Source: Paraburkholderia sp. UYCP14C (lineage in GTDB: Bacteria > Pseudomonadota > Gammaproteobacteria > Burkholderiales > Burkholderiaceae). Taken from it: a stretch of DNA of 64,000 bases. The first letter of the stretch is position 1, and each line of letters starts with the position of its first letter. Both the position numbers and the translations under genes were made by a program. The notes beneath the pieces were generated by a model. It had not been told where the DNA came from. It saw nothing but the letters and a program-made list of their open reading frames with translations, and ran no database searches. Positions 26,715 through 34,685 of this stretch are shown here, one piece after another. The stretch covers positions 124,001 through 188,000 of the forward strand of contig NZ_SELS01000001.1 in NCBI RefSeq assembly GCF_004197395.1, given 5' to 3'.

Positions 26715-27254
26715 TCACCGATGTGCTTCGGTCCTCTGCGCATCGATGCGCGTCGGGCCTACCTCGGCCTCGATGGCGTCACGCAGATCGGGGCGCCAGC
26801 CGATACCGAACAGCGCTTCGGCGAGCACGAATAGCGGGCCGATCAGCAGGCCGATCACGTCGTCGACGAATGCCGGCTTGCGATGCTCGTAGGCGACGTG
26901 ACCGACGAACTGAAACACCCAGCCGATCACGAAGAGGCCAATGCCGGTTGCGAGCCACACGAGCGTCGCCTGCGCGGCGATCCACTCGCCGAACCCGACA
27001 CAGAGCGCCGAGACGCAGGCCATCAGCACGCCGAGCGGCACGTCGAGCGCGAGGTAGTAGACGGTCGCCGCGACGAACAACAGCCATGCCGGCGACAACG
27101 TGACCGGGAACATCCCGGCGCCAAACGAAGGCCGGCTCAGCAACACCGCGAGCGCGAGCACGATCATCGGAATGCCGACGAAGTGGGTGGCGATATTGCG
27201 CCGGTCGCGATGGTAGGCCGCGTATTGCGTCAGTTGCTGCGTCAGCGTTCTCAT
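26715..27254 (-). CDS. DUF962/Mpo1-like membrane protein
   Basis: A 179-residue protein with four predicted membrane helices and the two His-rich elements of the Mpo1/YGL010w family: YHRDRRNIATHFVG near residues 14-27 and GHVAYEHRKPAF near 117-128. In yeast Mpo1 is an Fe(II) dioxygenase that removes one carbon from 2-hydroxy fatty acids. A bacterial role in lipid alpha-oxidation is only an inference. The start at 27254 has GGAG 8 bases upstream. It converges on rarD with a 15-base gap and is divergent from the Crp-family gene. Confidence 0.82.
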   Translation of the reverse strand: MRTLTQQLTQYAAYHRDRRNIATHFVGIPMIVLALAVLLSRPSFGAGMFPVTLSPAWLLFVAATVYYLALDVPLGVLMACVSALCVGFGEWIAAQATLVWLATGIGLFVIGWVFQFVGHVAYEHRKPAFVDDVIGLLIGPLFVLAEALFGIGWRPDLRDAIEAEVGPTRIDAQRTEAHR

Positions 27255-27354
27255 CAGTGCCGCTCCTGGGTCAAAGTCAGCATAATCGCGGGCAGATGAT
27301 TTTCCAACCATCGGGTAGCCGACAATCAGCGACGATCGCCCACGCATACCGTCT

Positions 27355-28062
27355 ATGACAGAGCGTTTTTCATCGAATGAGCTTGCCGCGCTGCTCGAAC
27401 GCAGCGCGTGGTTTCGCGCCGCGCCGGCCGATCTGCGCAGACAGTTGCTCGACGCGGGACGGGTCGAATCTCTCGCGGCCGGTCAGCGGCTTTTCACGCG
27501 CGGCGCTGCCGACGACGGCCTCTACTGCGTGCTCGACGGCGTCGTCAGAATCGGCGCGGCGAGTTCGACGGGCAAGGAAGCGTTGCTCGCGGTGATCGAG
27601 CCGGTGAACTGGTTCGGCGAGATCGCGCTGTTCGATAACCGCTCGCGAACCCACGACGCGTATGCCGAACGCGATACCGCGCTGTTTCATGTGCCGCGCG
27701 TGGCGCTCGCCGCGTTGCTCGAGCGCACGCCCGCTTACTGGCACGCGTTCGGTTTGTTGCTCACGCACAAGCTGCGTCTCGCGTTCGAGGCGATGGAGGA
27801 AGCCGCGCTACTGCCTGCCGCGCCGCGTGTCGCGCGGCGCCTGTTGCTGATGGCGGGCGGCTATGGCGAACCCGGCGAATCGCGAAGCGTGCTGAAGGTC
27901 CCGCAGGAAGATCTGGCGATGATGCTCGCGTTGTCGCGGCAGACGATCAACCAGGTGCTCAGGCACTTCGAGACGCAGGGCGCGTTGAAGCTGCGCTATG
28001 CGGAGATCGAAATCGTCAATGCCGACAAGCTGCGCGAACAGGCTCTCGTCGAGCGCGATTAA
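27355..28062 (+). CDS. Crp/Fnr-family transcriptional regulator
   Basis: A 235-residue protein with an N-terminal cyclic-nucleotide-binding-type domain (residues 15-135, with GLYCVLDGVVRIG and NWFGEIALFDNRSRTHDAYA) and a C-terminal winged helix (LKVPQEDLAMMLALSRQTINQVLRHFE). No Fnr-type N-terminal Cys cluster is present, so oxygen sensing is unlikely. The effector is unknown. The stop overlaps the stop of the convergent gene at 28059. The adjacent divergent Mpo1-like gene is a possible target. Confidence 0.9.
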   Translation: MTERFSSNELAALLERSAWFRAAPADLRRQLLDAGRVESLAAGQRLFTRGAADDGLYCVLDGVVRIGAASSTGKEALLAVIEPVNWFGEIALFDNRSRTHDAYAERDTALFHVPRVALAALLERTPAYWHAFGLLLTHKLRLAFEAMEEAALLPAAPRVARRLLLMAGGYGEPGESRSVLKVPQEDLAMMLALSRQTINQVLRHFETQGALKLRYAEIEIVNADKLREQALVERD

Positions 28063-28376
28063 CGTGCGCCCGGGTGGCTGACCCGACGTTTCAATGGGCC
28101 GATCGTCGCCGCGGGCAATGTGGTGAGCAGCGTGTGCAACGTGAAGTCGAGATCTTCTCGCGCGATGTCGAGTTGCACGCGGTCTTCTTCGCGCACGGCT
28201 TCCGTGTTGACGACATAGACGCCGAGCGGCGAATGAAGCAGTGCACGCAACTGGGCGTGTGGCACGGTCACGAGTAGAAGCGCGCGTGCCGATGGAAATG
28301 GAATGACGTTGCTGCGTTGAATCTGCGTGCTGACAGGTTGCGGCGAGAGCTTGTCGAGCGATTGCGTGAGAGCCAT
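28059..28376 (-). CDS. Small hypothetical protein
   Basis: A 105-residue frame starting MALTQSLDKLSPQPV. The central part (ALLLVTVPHAQLRALLHSPLGVYVVNTEAV) and a helical end (LDIAREDLDFTLHTLLTTLP) look like a real small folded protein, but I do not recognise the family. The reverse frame is open to 28505 and the start is a guess. It overlaps the convergent Crp-family gene by 4 bases. Confidence 0.5.
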   Translation of the reverse strand: MALTQSLDKLSPQPVSTQIQRSNVIPFPSARALLLVTVPHAQLRALLHSPLGVYVVNTEAVREEDRVQLDIAREDLDFTLHTLLTTLPAATIGPLKRRVSHPGAR

Positions 28377-28507
28377 TTGATGCGGCGTCCGTGTGACGCG
28401 ACCGTGAGTTGGAACAATTCGAGAGTAATCGCCGACGGGTAAACACGGTGCAAAAATTCGCGTGTCTGTCGGCAAAAAGATACGACGGGCAATGACACGC
28501 CGCATAG

Positions 28508-28534
28508 AAAAAAAGGCGAGTCATAAGACTCGCC
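28508..28534 (-). terminator. Terminator of the 28620-28997 gene
   Basis: An 8-bp stem (GGCGAGTC / GACTCGCC) with loop ATAA, running into seven Ts on the minus strand (the A-run at 28508-28514). Confidence 0.85.
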
Positions 28535-28619
28535 CTCCCTGAACGGCACGGTCCGGCTTCGATCAACTTCTATTTGAACAACACCCTCATGGCCGGTCAG
28601 CGCCGAAACCGATCACGTG

Positions 28620-28997
28620 TTATTGCGTCTTGGTCGTGTCGGCTTGTGCGCCGTCGGCTTTCGCCGGGGCAGTGCTGGCCTCTTTCGCACTCTCCGTTTT
28701 AGTCTTGGCGGTGCTCGCTTCGACGGCGTTCTTGCCCGTGGATTTGTGGGCCTTCTTCGTATGGGCGGAAGTCTTTTTCACGTGCTTTTGCGTAGCGGCT
28801 TTGGCAGGCGCTTTCGTTGCGGTCGCGCTGTCGTTCGTCGCGTCGGCCTGTACCGCGGTGCTTGCCTTCAGATTCGCCTGGCCGGCAGCCGGCAACTGCG
28901 CGGCTTGCGCAGGTTGTGCGGCGGACGGTGCGGCCGTTTGAGCAAAAGCGGTCGACACGAGCAGTGCGGAAGCAACAGCGGCGAAAAGCGTCTTCAT
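28620..28997 (-). CDS. Exported Ala/Lys/Thr-rich low-complexity protein
   Basis: A 125-residue protein with a clear signal peptide (MKTLFAAVASALLVSTAFAQ). The mature part is disordered, rich in Ala, Thr, Lys and Gln, with a basic His/Lys core (HVKKTSAHTKKAHKS). There is no catalytic motif. The composition resembles eukaryotic H1-like tails and some periplasmic stress proteins, but no function can be assigned. It is monocistronic, with a strong terminator downstream. Confidence 0.72.
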   Translation of the reverse strand: MKTLFAAVASALLVSTAFAQTAAPSAAQPAQAAQLPAAGQANLKASTAVQADATNDSATATKAPAKAATQKHVKKTSAHTKKAHKSTGKNAVEASTAKTKTESAKEASTAPAKADGAQADTTKTQ

Positions 28998-29145
28998 GGT
29001 GTGACTCCTGGTTGAATCGGTGGATTCGTTTGTCGCGGCTGAATTATTTCAGCGCTGCCGGTTTAACGTAGACGGGAATACAGGAGTTGACGCTGCGCTG
29101 GTGACAAATCGTAAGTAGTGCGTCAGCGCGGATACATGTTGCGAC

Positions 29146-31215
29146 TTAGAAAGCGAATCCGCGGAAAGGCGCCACGCTCAATGAAGATGCGACCGCGGTC
29201 TTGCCGAGCAATTGCGCTACAGCCTCGGGCGAAACCGCCGGGCTGAACAGGAACCCTTGGGCCACCGTGCAGCCGTGGCGGACCAGAAACTCGCGCTGGA
29301 CCTCGAGTTCGACCCCTTCGGCGACGACATCGAAACTCAGCGTCTCCGCGATCGCGATGATCGCAAGCGACAGAGCTTCGAGTTCCTTGTCTCTGCCGAT
29401 TTCGCAAACGAACGCGCGATCGATCTTGATGCGATCGACGCTAAAGCGTTTCAGATAGCTGAGGCTCGAATAGCCGGTGCCGAAGTCGTCAATGGCGATA
29501 GACACACCGAGTTCGCGCAGCTCGCGAAAAGCCCGTTGCGCTTCTTCCGCGTTACGCATCAAGGTGCCCTCGGTGACTTCGAGTTCCAGAAGTTCAGCGG
29601 GCCAATGCGCATCTTCGAGTGCCGAGCGCACTACAGCTGGAAGGTCCGACCGTTCGAGTTGAAGCGGCGAAACATTGACCGAGATACGCACGGGTGGAAG
29701 CCCCGAACGGACCCATGCGCTCGCCTGCAGACAAGCCTGCCGCAACACCCACGTGCCGATGCTCTGGATCAGACCGGTTTCTTCGGCGAGCGGGATGAAC
29801 ACGGCCGGCGAGACTTCGCCGAGTTCGTCGTCGCGCCATCGCAGAAGCGCCTCGGCACCGATGATGCATCCGGTTTTCATGTCGATCTGCGGCTGATACG
29901 CCAGATACAACTCATTGGCTTTCGCCGCGCGCCGCAGTCGGGTGGTGAGCCGCAATTTCTCGGCGGCCGCGCGGCTCAGTTCCGGCTCGTAGAATTGATA
30001 GCCGTTTCGGCCGCGCGATTTCGCCACGTACAACGCGGCATCGGCATTTCGCGTGAGCAGCTCCGGCTTGGCCCCATCTTGTGGAAAAGTGCTGACGCCG
30101 ATGCTTGCCTCCAGATACAACTCGTGTTCGCCGATGCTGTACGGCTCGCTCATCTCGTGAATGAGCGTGTCGAGCATTTCGGTGAGCTGCTGCGCGTCGG
30201 CTCGTTCCGCGACGATCACGAACTCGTCGCCGCCGTAGCGCGCGACGAAATCCGTCGCCCGCAGCAGACGCTGAAGCCTTCGCGCCACGGCCTTCAGCAG
30301 CAGATCGCCGATGCGATGTCCAAGCGAATCGTTGACGTCCTTGAAGCGATCGAGATCGAGGAAAAGGACGGAAACGTTCTGGCCGGTCGTTGCCGCGCGT
30401 AGGAGCTGCTCTGAAAGATGTTCGCCGAGCAGCACCCGGTTCGGCAGGTCGGTCAGCGCGTCGTATCTGGCTTGATGCTCGAGTCTTCTGAGCGAGCGGC
30501 GCAGACGCGCTCCAATGCGTCCGTTCCAGTGAATCAGCGAAAGCAGCAACAACGCCGAAGCGATGCCGCAACTCAACAGCATGCGCGTAAACCACTTCCC
30601 ATCCAGCGAGGATTGACTGACGACCGAAGCGACCTTGGCGTCGGCCGCAAGTCGTACGTCGACGACCCGCTCGAGGACGCTATAGAAATAGGCGTCGATT
30701 TCCTCGAGTCTGGGGTCGCCCACTGCCACGCTGCCGGGATGTTCCGCGACTCTGCGCGCAAGACCAAAGCTCAGTTCGCTGAGTCTGCCGATCCTGTCGT
30801 CCAGATCCGACAGACGCGATACGCATTCCTGATTCTCGCTACAGCTCTCGCGCGCGTCGCGCGTCAGCTCGAGCAGTTCCAGCATCGGAAAGCTATAGAC
30901 GGCGCGGTTGTAGAGCGGCACCGTCGATATCGAGGTGTAAAGCGTCGCATGCTCATCGAGCATGACTTGCTGAACCCGGTCGAGGTCGTGGCGCAGCCGC
31001 CCGGAAGCCTGGATCGTCCGAAGCGAACTGTCCTGCTCGCGGCTCTGGCGGATTGCGAGGAAGGTACTCGTCGCAATGACAGCGAGAATGGCAAGCACGG
31101 CGATGACCGTACCGGCTTTGCGCGTTGCTTCCTGTCCCAAGGCGCTTCCCTTTCCGTCAACGCGGCGCGGGCGAATACCGGCCCGCCCGGCTGGTGAATG
31201 TTCAAGTGGCTGCAT
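29146..31215 (-). CDS. Membrane GGDEF-EAL protein (cyclic di-GMP turnover)
   Basis: This 689-residue protein has a membrane helix near residues 36-56, a periplasmic segment of about 150 residues, and a second helix near 205-225. A GGDEF domain follows (about 245-400, motif GGDEF intact) and then an EAL domain (about 415-670, with EALLRW and the DDFGTGYSSLSYLK loop). Both active sites look competent. It lies 62 bases downstream of the SiaD-like gene with an RBS (GAGGGC), so it is the last gene of the sia-type operon. It could be the opposing phosphodiesterase. Confidence 0.92.
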   Translation of the reverse strand: MQPLEHSPAGRAGIRPRRVDGKGSALGQEATRKAGTVIAVLAILAVIATSTFLAIRQSREQDSSLRTIQASGRLRHDLDRVQQVMLDEHATLYTSISTVPLYNRAVYSFPMLELLELTRDARESCSENQECVSRLSDLDDRIGRLSELSFGLARRVAEHPGSVAVGDPRLEEIDAYFYSVLERVVDVRLAADAKVASVVSQSSLDGKWFTRMLLSCGIASALLLLSLIHWNGRIGARLRRSLRRLEHQARYDALTDLPNRVLLGEHLSEQLLRAATTGQNVSVLFLDLDRFKDVNDSLGHRIGDLLLKAVARRLQRLLRATDFVARYGGDEFVIVAERADAQQLTEMLDTLIHEMSEPYSIGEHELYLEASIGVSTFPQDGAKPELLTRNADAALYVAKSRGRNGYQFYEPELSRAAAEKLRLTTRLRRAAKANELYLAYQPQIDMKTGCIIGAEALLRWRDDELGEVSPAVFIPLAEETGLIQSIGTWVLRQACLQASAWVRSGLPPVRISVNVSPLQLERSDLPAVVRSALEDAHWPAELLELEVTEGTLMRNAEEAQRAFRELRELGVSIAIDDFGTGYSSLSYLKRFSVDRIKIDRAFVCEIGRDKELEALSLAIIAIAETLSFDVVAEGVELEVQREFLVRHGCTVAQGFLFSPAVSPEAVAQLLGKTAVASSLSVAPFRGFAF

Positions 31216-31277
31216 GACTTGCCCTCAGGGCGCTCCGGATCGACCTGTAACGGTGCGCCATGGGTCTGCTCATCCGC

Positions 31278-32003
31278 CTATCGATCGGCAAATTCCACGC
31301 GGTTGCGCCCGCTTCGCTTGGCGCGGTACAGCGCCGCATCGGCGAGGCCATAGGCGGTGTCGAAGCCGGTTCCGACTTCGTTGATGCTGACGCCAAAGCT
31401 GGCCGTGATGCGGCGTTCGACCGGCGCAACCACCAGCGAGTCGCTGATGGCTTCGCGCATGCGCTCGGCAAGCATGGCGCCACTGGCCGGGTCATGACCG
31501 GGCAGCAGCACGGTGAACTCCTCACCGCCCACCCGCCCGATGAAGCCTTGATCCCCGACGATTGCGCGCAGGCAATCGACGACCCCCGAAATGACCGCGT
31601 CTCCGGTCGGGTGACCGTAGTCGTCGTTGATCCGCTTGAATTCGTCGATGTCGAGGATGATCATCACCGCGCTGCTGGTGCGCAAGACTTTGGTGGTGCG
31701 CTCGATCACGGCACTGCGGTTCAGTACGCCCGTCAACGCGTCGTGCGAGGCGCGGTACGCCAGTTGCTGAGCCAGCGCCTGCATCTCGCGCTCAGCCCGG
31801 TCGCTGCGGCCGATCAGGCGCCGTGTTTCGCGCATCAGGCGCTCGAAGTGCTCGATCAGTTCGCCCAACGACTGGCGATACTCCGCGGCATCCGCGTCGA
31901 TGATCGAATGCATGGCGCGAGCTTTTGCGAGTGCCGCGCTCTCGTTCTGGAACAGATCGGGTGCGCCACCCGAGGACACGTCACGCGAAGAGGGCGAACG
32001 CAC
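31278..32003 (-). CDS. siaD: SiaD-like diguanylate cyclase
   Basis: This 241-residue protein has a coiled-coil-prone helical N-terminus (about 20-80) and a GGDEF domain with an intact GGEEF near residue 155 and the LDIDEFKRINDDYGH strand. The architecture and position match SiaD, the diguanylate cyclase activated by unphosphorylated SiaC in Pseudomonas. It begins with GTG at 32003, one base after the siaC-like stop, so translation is coupled. No membrane segment is seen. Confidence 0.85.
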   Translation of the reverse strand: MRSPSSRDVSSGGAPDLFQNESAALAKARAMHSIIDADAAEYRQSLGELIEHFERLMRETRRLIGRSDRAEREMQALAQQLAYRASHDALTGVLNRSAVIERTTKVLRTSSAVMIILDIDEFKRINDDYGHPTGDAVISGVVDCLRAIVGDQGFIGRVGGEEFTVLLPGHDPASGAMLAERMREAISDSLVVAPVERRITASFGVSINEVGTGFDTAYGLADAALYRAKRSGRNRVEFADR

Positions 32004-32004
32004 C

Positions 32005-32400
32005 TTATTTTCCCTGCTGCGCGATGGGACGATCGGTGAAATCGATCGCGCGGAAATCGGCCTTCAGCTCTTCGCCGAATTCGGCAATCGTTTCGTCTTC
32101 CTCGTCGCGATACCAGTTCATCGACACGCGGCTTCCCGCTTCCGCTGCCTGATCGAGCGCGTCGAAGATGCTGAACAGCATTTTGGTGCTCGAGCTGTTG
32201 AAGTACGTCAGCGCGACGTCGATGGTGATCTCGGCCCCGGTGTTCGCGGCAAGGTACTTGCGCATCTGCTCGATGATCGGCGCGTAAAAAGCGGCGGCGT
32301 TTTCGGGGTAGGACTCACCCTTGATCGACAACGCGTGCTGGTCGAAGCGAAAATCGACTTCGGGCGACGTCGTCGTCGCGGGGATGTGTAGGTTTTCCAT
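32005..32400 (-). CDS. siaC: SiaC-family regulatory phosphoprotein (DUF1987)
   Basis: A 131-residue protein starting MENLHIPATTTSP. It has the DUF1987 core, including the TYFNSSSTKML stretch (residues 65-75) that contains the Ser/Thr phosphorylated by SiaB and dephosphorylated by SiaA in Pseudomonas. Unphosphorylated SiaC binds and activates SiaD. The start at 32400 is set by domain length. The stop is one base before the siaD-like GTG. Confidence 0.87.
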   Translation of the reverse strand: MENLHIPATTTSPEVDFRFDQHALSIKGESYPENAAAFYAPIIEQMRKYLAANTGAEITIDVALTYFNSSSTKMLFSIFDALDQAAEAGSRVSMNWYRDEEDETIAEFGEELKADFRAIDFTDRPIAQQGK

Positions 32401-32422
32401 TTTTGTTCGTGTGCCTTCCTGC

Positions 32423-32986
32423 TCAGATGATGGCCATGAGGCAAAACAGCGTGGTGCCCGGTTCGTCGGCACGCGGATGAAAAGCGAATTCAAGTGGCGC
32501 GCTCGCATCGCGCGCCATCGTCAGGAAGCCGAGGCCAGCGCCCTTGCTGTCTTTCGGGGCGTCGGTGCGCAGTGTCACCTTGTACGCCTGCTTGATTTCT
32601 TCGAGGGACATGTTGCGCAGAGGCTCCAGCCGGTTGCGCAGGCCCTCGACTTCGGCGGTCGCGATCGGATTGACGCATAACATCATGTGATGCTCGCCGT
32701 GTCTGGAGATGCACACGGCGCCCTCGCGTATCTCGCCTGCCGCTTCGCCGCCGGGCTCCAGCGCGTTCGACGAGTAATGCACGATGTTCTGCGCGAGCTC
32801 GATAAAGGACGAGAAAAGTTTGCGGCGAGTAGGACCGCTGACGCCGGCGACTTCGAGTTGCAGCTTCACGACTTCGCCCATCGACGCGACGATGTTATGG
32901 GAGAAGTAGCCCTTGTGATAGAAGAGCACGTTGCGTCGCTGCGCAAGGTCGAAAAAGGCGCTGTCTTGTTCTAGTAGTTGGGACAT
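32423..32986 (-). CDS. siaB: SiaB-family protein kinase
   Basis: This 187-residue protein matches SiaB (DUF6272), a serine/threonine kinase with a histidine-kinase-like ATP-binding fold. ELAQNIVHYS (about residues 60-70) resembles the N box, and DSKGAGLGFLTMARD (about 145-160) resembles the G box. It should phosphorylate SiaC. It lies 12 bases after the siaA-like stop and 22 bases before siaC. Confidence 0.85.
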   Translation of the reverse strand: MSQLLEQDSAFFDLAQRRNVLFYHKGYFSHNIVASMGEVVKLQLEVAGVSGPTRRKLFSSFIELAQNIVHYSSNALEPGGEAAGEIREGAVCISRHGEHHMMLCVNPIATAEVEGLRNRLEPLRNMSLEEIKQAYKVTLRTDAPKDSKGAGLGFLTMARDASAPLEFAFHPRADEPGTTLFCLMAII

Positions 32987-32998
32987 TCCGGGAATTCA

Positions 32999-34231
32999 CT
33001 AAATGCGGGCACAGAAAAGCGTGACGTCGTCACGGCGCGGTTGACTGCCTTGCCACTGCGCGAGCGCGAGCCGGACGCGCTCGCAAATCGTCGCCGGGGT
33101 TTCGGCGCGGCTTTCGAGGATCAGGTCGAACGCGCGGCGGCGGCCGAAAGAAATGTTGCGCGGGCCGCCGATCTGATCGGCGAGTCCGTCGGTGTAGATG
33201 AACAGCAGGCTACCCGCCGCGATGGGAATCGAGCGCAGGCTCCACGCATAGTCGGCGCGACTGTCCACGTAACCGACTCCCATGCGGTCGGCGCCGATCG
33301 TCTCGAACTCCGCGGCGTCGGGCGACAGGATGTGCAGCGCGATCCTCGCGCCGGCAAAATGCAGCACGCTCTCCGTGGCGTCGAACCAGAAGAGTGCCGT
33401 GTCCAGACCGTCGTTGGATTGGGTTCCTTCGTCGGCACTGTTCACTTGCCCCAGCAAGCCCTTGACGTTTCGATTGACGGCCGCGAGCAGCGCGGCGGGG
33501 TCGCGCGGACCGATCTGCTCGAGCGCCTTCGACAATGACGCCGAAGCAAGCAAGGTCATGAAGGCGCCGGGAACGCCATGTCCGGTGCAATCGGCTACCG
33601 CGCCGAACCAGCCGTTCGGGAAGGCCGCGAAATGATAGAAGTCGCCGCCAACGACGTCGCGAGGTTCCCAGACCATTGCCGCGTCGCGCAGCTTCATCGA
33701 CAGCGTCTCGCTGGAAGCACGCAACATCGCGCGCTGTATCACGCTGGCGTACTCGATGCTCTGCATGATCTGGCGGTTCTTCTCCGCCTGCATTTCCGCG
33801 ACCGCGCTGATCAGCTGCAAACCACTGCCGAGGCCCGAGAAGAGTCCCTCACGTGTCACGATGAAGCCGTCGACCAGCGCTTTTTCTCCGGCCTCGACGG
33901 TCCTGAACGTCAGCGCTTCGATGCTCACGTCGGCATCGACGATGAGCGGCTCCTTGTCCATGAAAGCGATGCAACTCTTCTTGTCGTAAAGCTCTCGATG
34001 GAACGGCCTGCTCATTTGCGACATGAAAATATCGCGGTTGATCAGGCCGATGGGGCGCTGGTCATCGATGACGGCGAGACTTTGCATGTCGCGGCGCGTC
34101 GAGAAGATCTCCATGACGACGGAGTTGGGATCTTCAACGTCTACGGATGGAACTTGCTGGCACAAATCTCCGGCCGTGCGCGGATTCCCCTGTGCGGAAG
34201 AACGGCGAAATCTCGAGAACGCTGGATGCAT
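32999..34231 (-). CDS. SiaA-like PP2C phosphatase with N-terminal CBS-type domain
   Basis: This 410-residue protein carries a CBS-like sensory region (about residues 30-145, with DPNSVVMEIFSTRRDMQSLAVIDDQRPIGLINR), a short helix, then a SpoIIE/PP2C phosphatase domain (about 165-410). The metal-binding motifs VVGGDFYHF, ADCTGHGVPGAFM and FIYTDGLADQ are visible. In Pseudomonas SiaA dephosphorylates SiaC but has a membrane-HAMP sensor. Here that is replaced by a soluble CBS-type module, so the input signal probably differs. It is the first gene of the five-gene sia-type operon. Confidence 0.86.
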   Translation of the reverse strand: MHPAFSRFRRSSAQGNPRTAGDLCQQVPSVDVEDPNSVVMEIFSTRRDMQSLAVIDDQRPIGLINRDIFMSQMSRPFHRELYDKKSCIAFMDKEPLIVDADVSIEALTFRTVEAGEKALVDGFIVTREGLFSGLGSGLQLISAVAEMQAEKNRQIMQSIEYASVIQRAMLRASSETLSMKLRDAAMVWEPRDVVGGDFYHFAAFPNGWFGAVADCTGHGVPGAFMTLLASASLSKALEQIGPRDPAALLAAVNRNVKGLLGQVNSADEGTQSNDGLDTALFWFDATESVLHFAGARIALHILSPDAAEFETIGADRMGVGYVDSRADYAWSLRSIPIAAGSLLFIYTDGLADQIGGPRNISFGRRRAFDLILESRAETPATICERVRLALAQWQGSQPRRDDVTLFCARI

Positions 34232-34340
34232 GGCGACGCCAGTCGATGTATGAAGAACCTCGCACGCTAAGGTTTCTCTATGTACATTATGTGACAGAGG
34301 GGAGGGCGATCCGCTCTATTGGCGCGGGATTGGAACTCTG

Positions 34341-34368
34341 GCGGTCACGCAAAGGTTTGCGTGACCGC
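34341..34368. terminator. Perfect 13-bp inverted repeat between nuclease operon and siaA
   Basis: GCGGTCACGCAAA and TTTGCGTGACCGC are separated only by GG. It lies 57 bases after the stop of the leftward gene at 34425 and 110 bases before the sia operon start. A factor-independent terminator is possible, but there is no T-tract and the loop is too short. A dimeric-regulator operator for the sia operon is equally likely. Confidence 0.5.
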
Positions 34369-34424
34369 AATCAGTAAAACTTGCGATATGCCGGGTTGCG
34401 CGAATGCAACGGCTGTGGGTCCAT

Positions 34425-34685
34425 TTATTGAAATGGGTTTTGCACGACGCCCGGCTTTGCGTCCGGCTCTTCCTTCACCTGCGCCGGTAAATCCTTTTGC
34501 GCCTGCAGACTCGCGACGATCGCATCGAGCGCTTCCTTCAACGCGAGTGCCGCTTTGAGGCCGCGCTGATCTCGCGTCAATTCGATCGTGCCGTTCAGCA
34601 CGACACGCGTCGTGCCGTTGCTGAGCGTGAGCGAATCGCCCTGAATGTTGAGCACGTCGTCATCGTTCGAATAGGGCTTAAACAC
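34425..34685 (-). CDS. Small hypothetical protein coupled to a nuclease gene
   Basis: An 86-residue protein with a GTG start at 34685, overlapping the nuclease stop by 8 bases (GTGTTTAA). It has no signal peptide. The first half looks beta-rich (DVLNIQGDSLTLSNGTTRVVLNGTIELTRDQ), then a helix (LKAALALKEALDAIVASLQAQKDL) and a Pro-rich end. The family is unrecognised. The overlap implies co-translation with the nuclease, but an inhibitor role is only speculation because the nuclease is exported and this protein is not. Confidence 0.65.
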   Translation of the reverse strand: MFKPYSNDDDVLNIQGDSLTLSNGTTRVVLNGTIELTRDQRGLKAALALKEALDAIVASLQAQKDLPAQVKEEPDAKPGVVQNPFQ

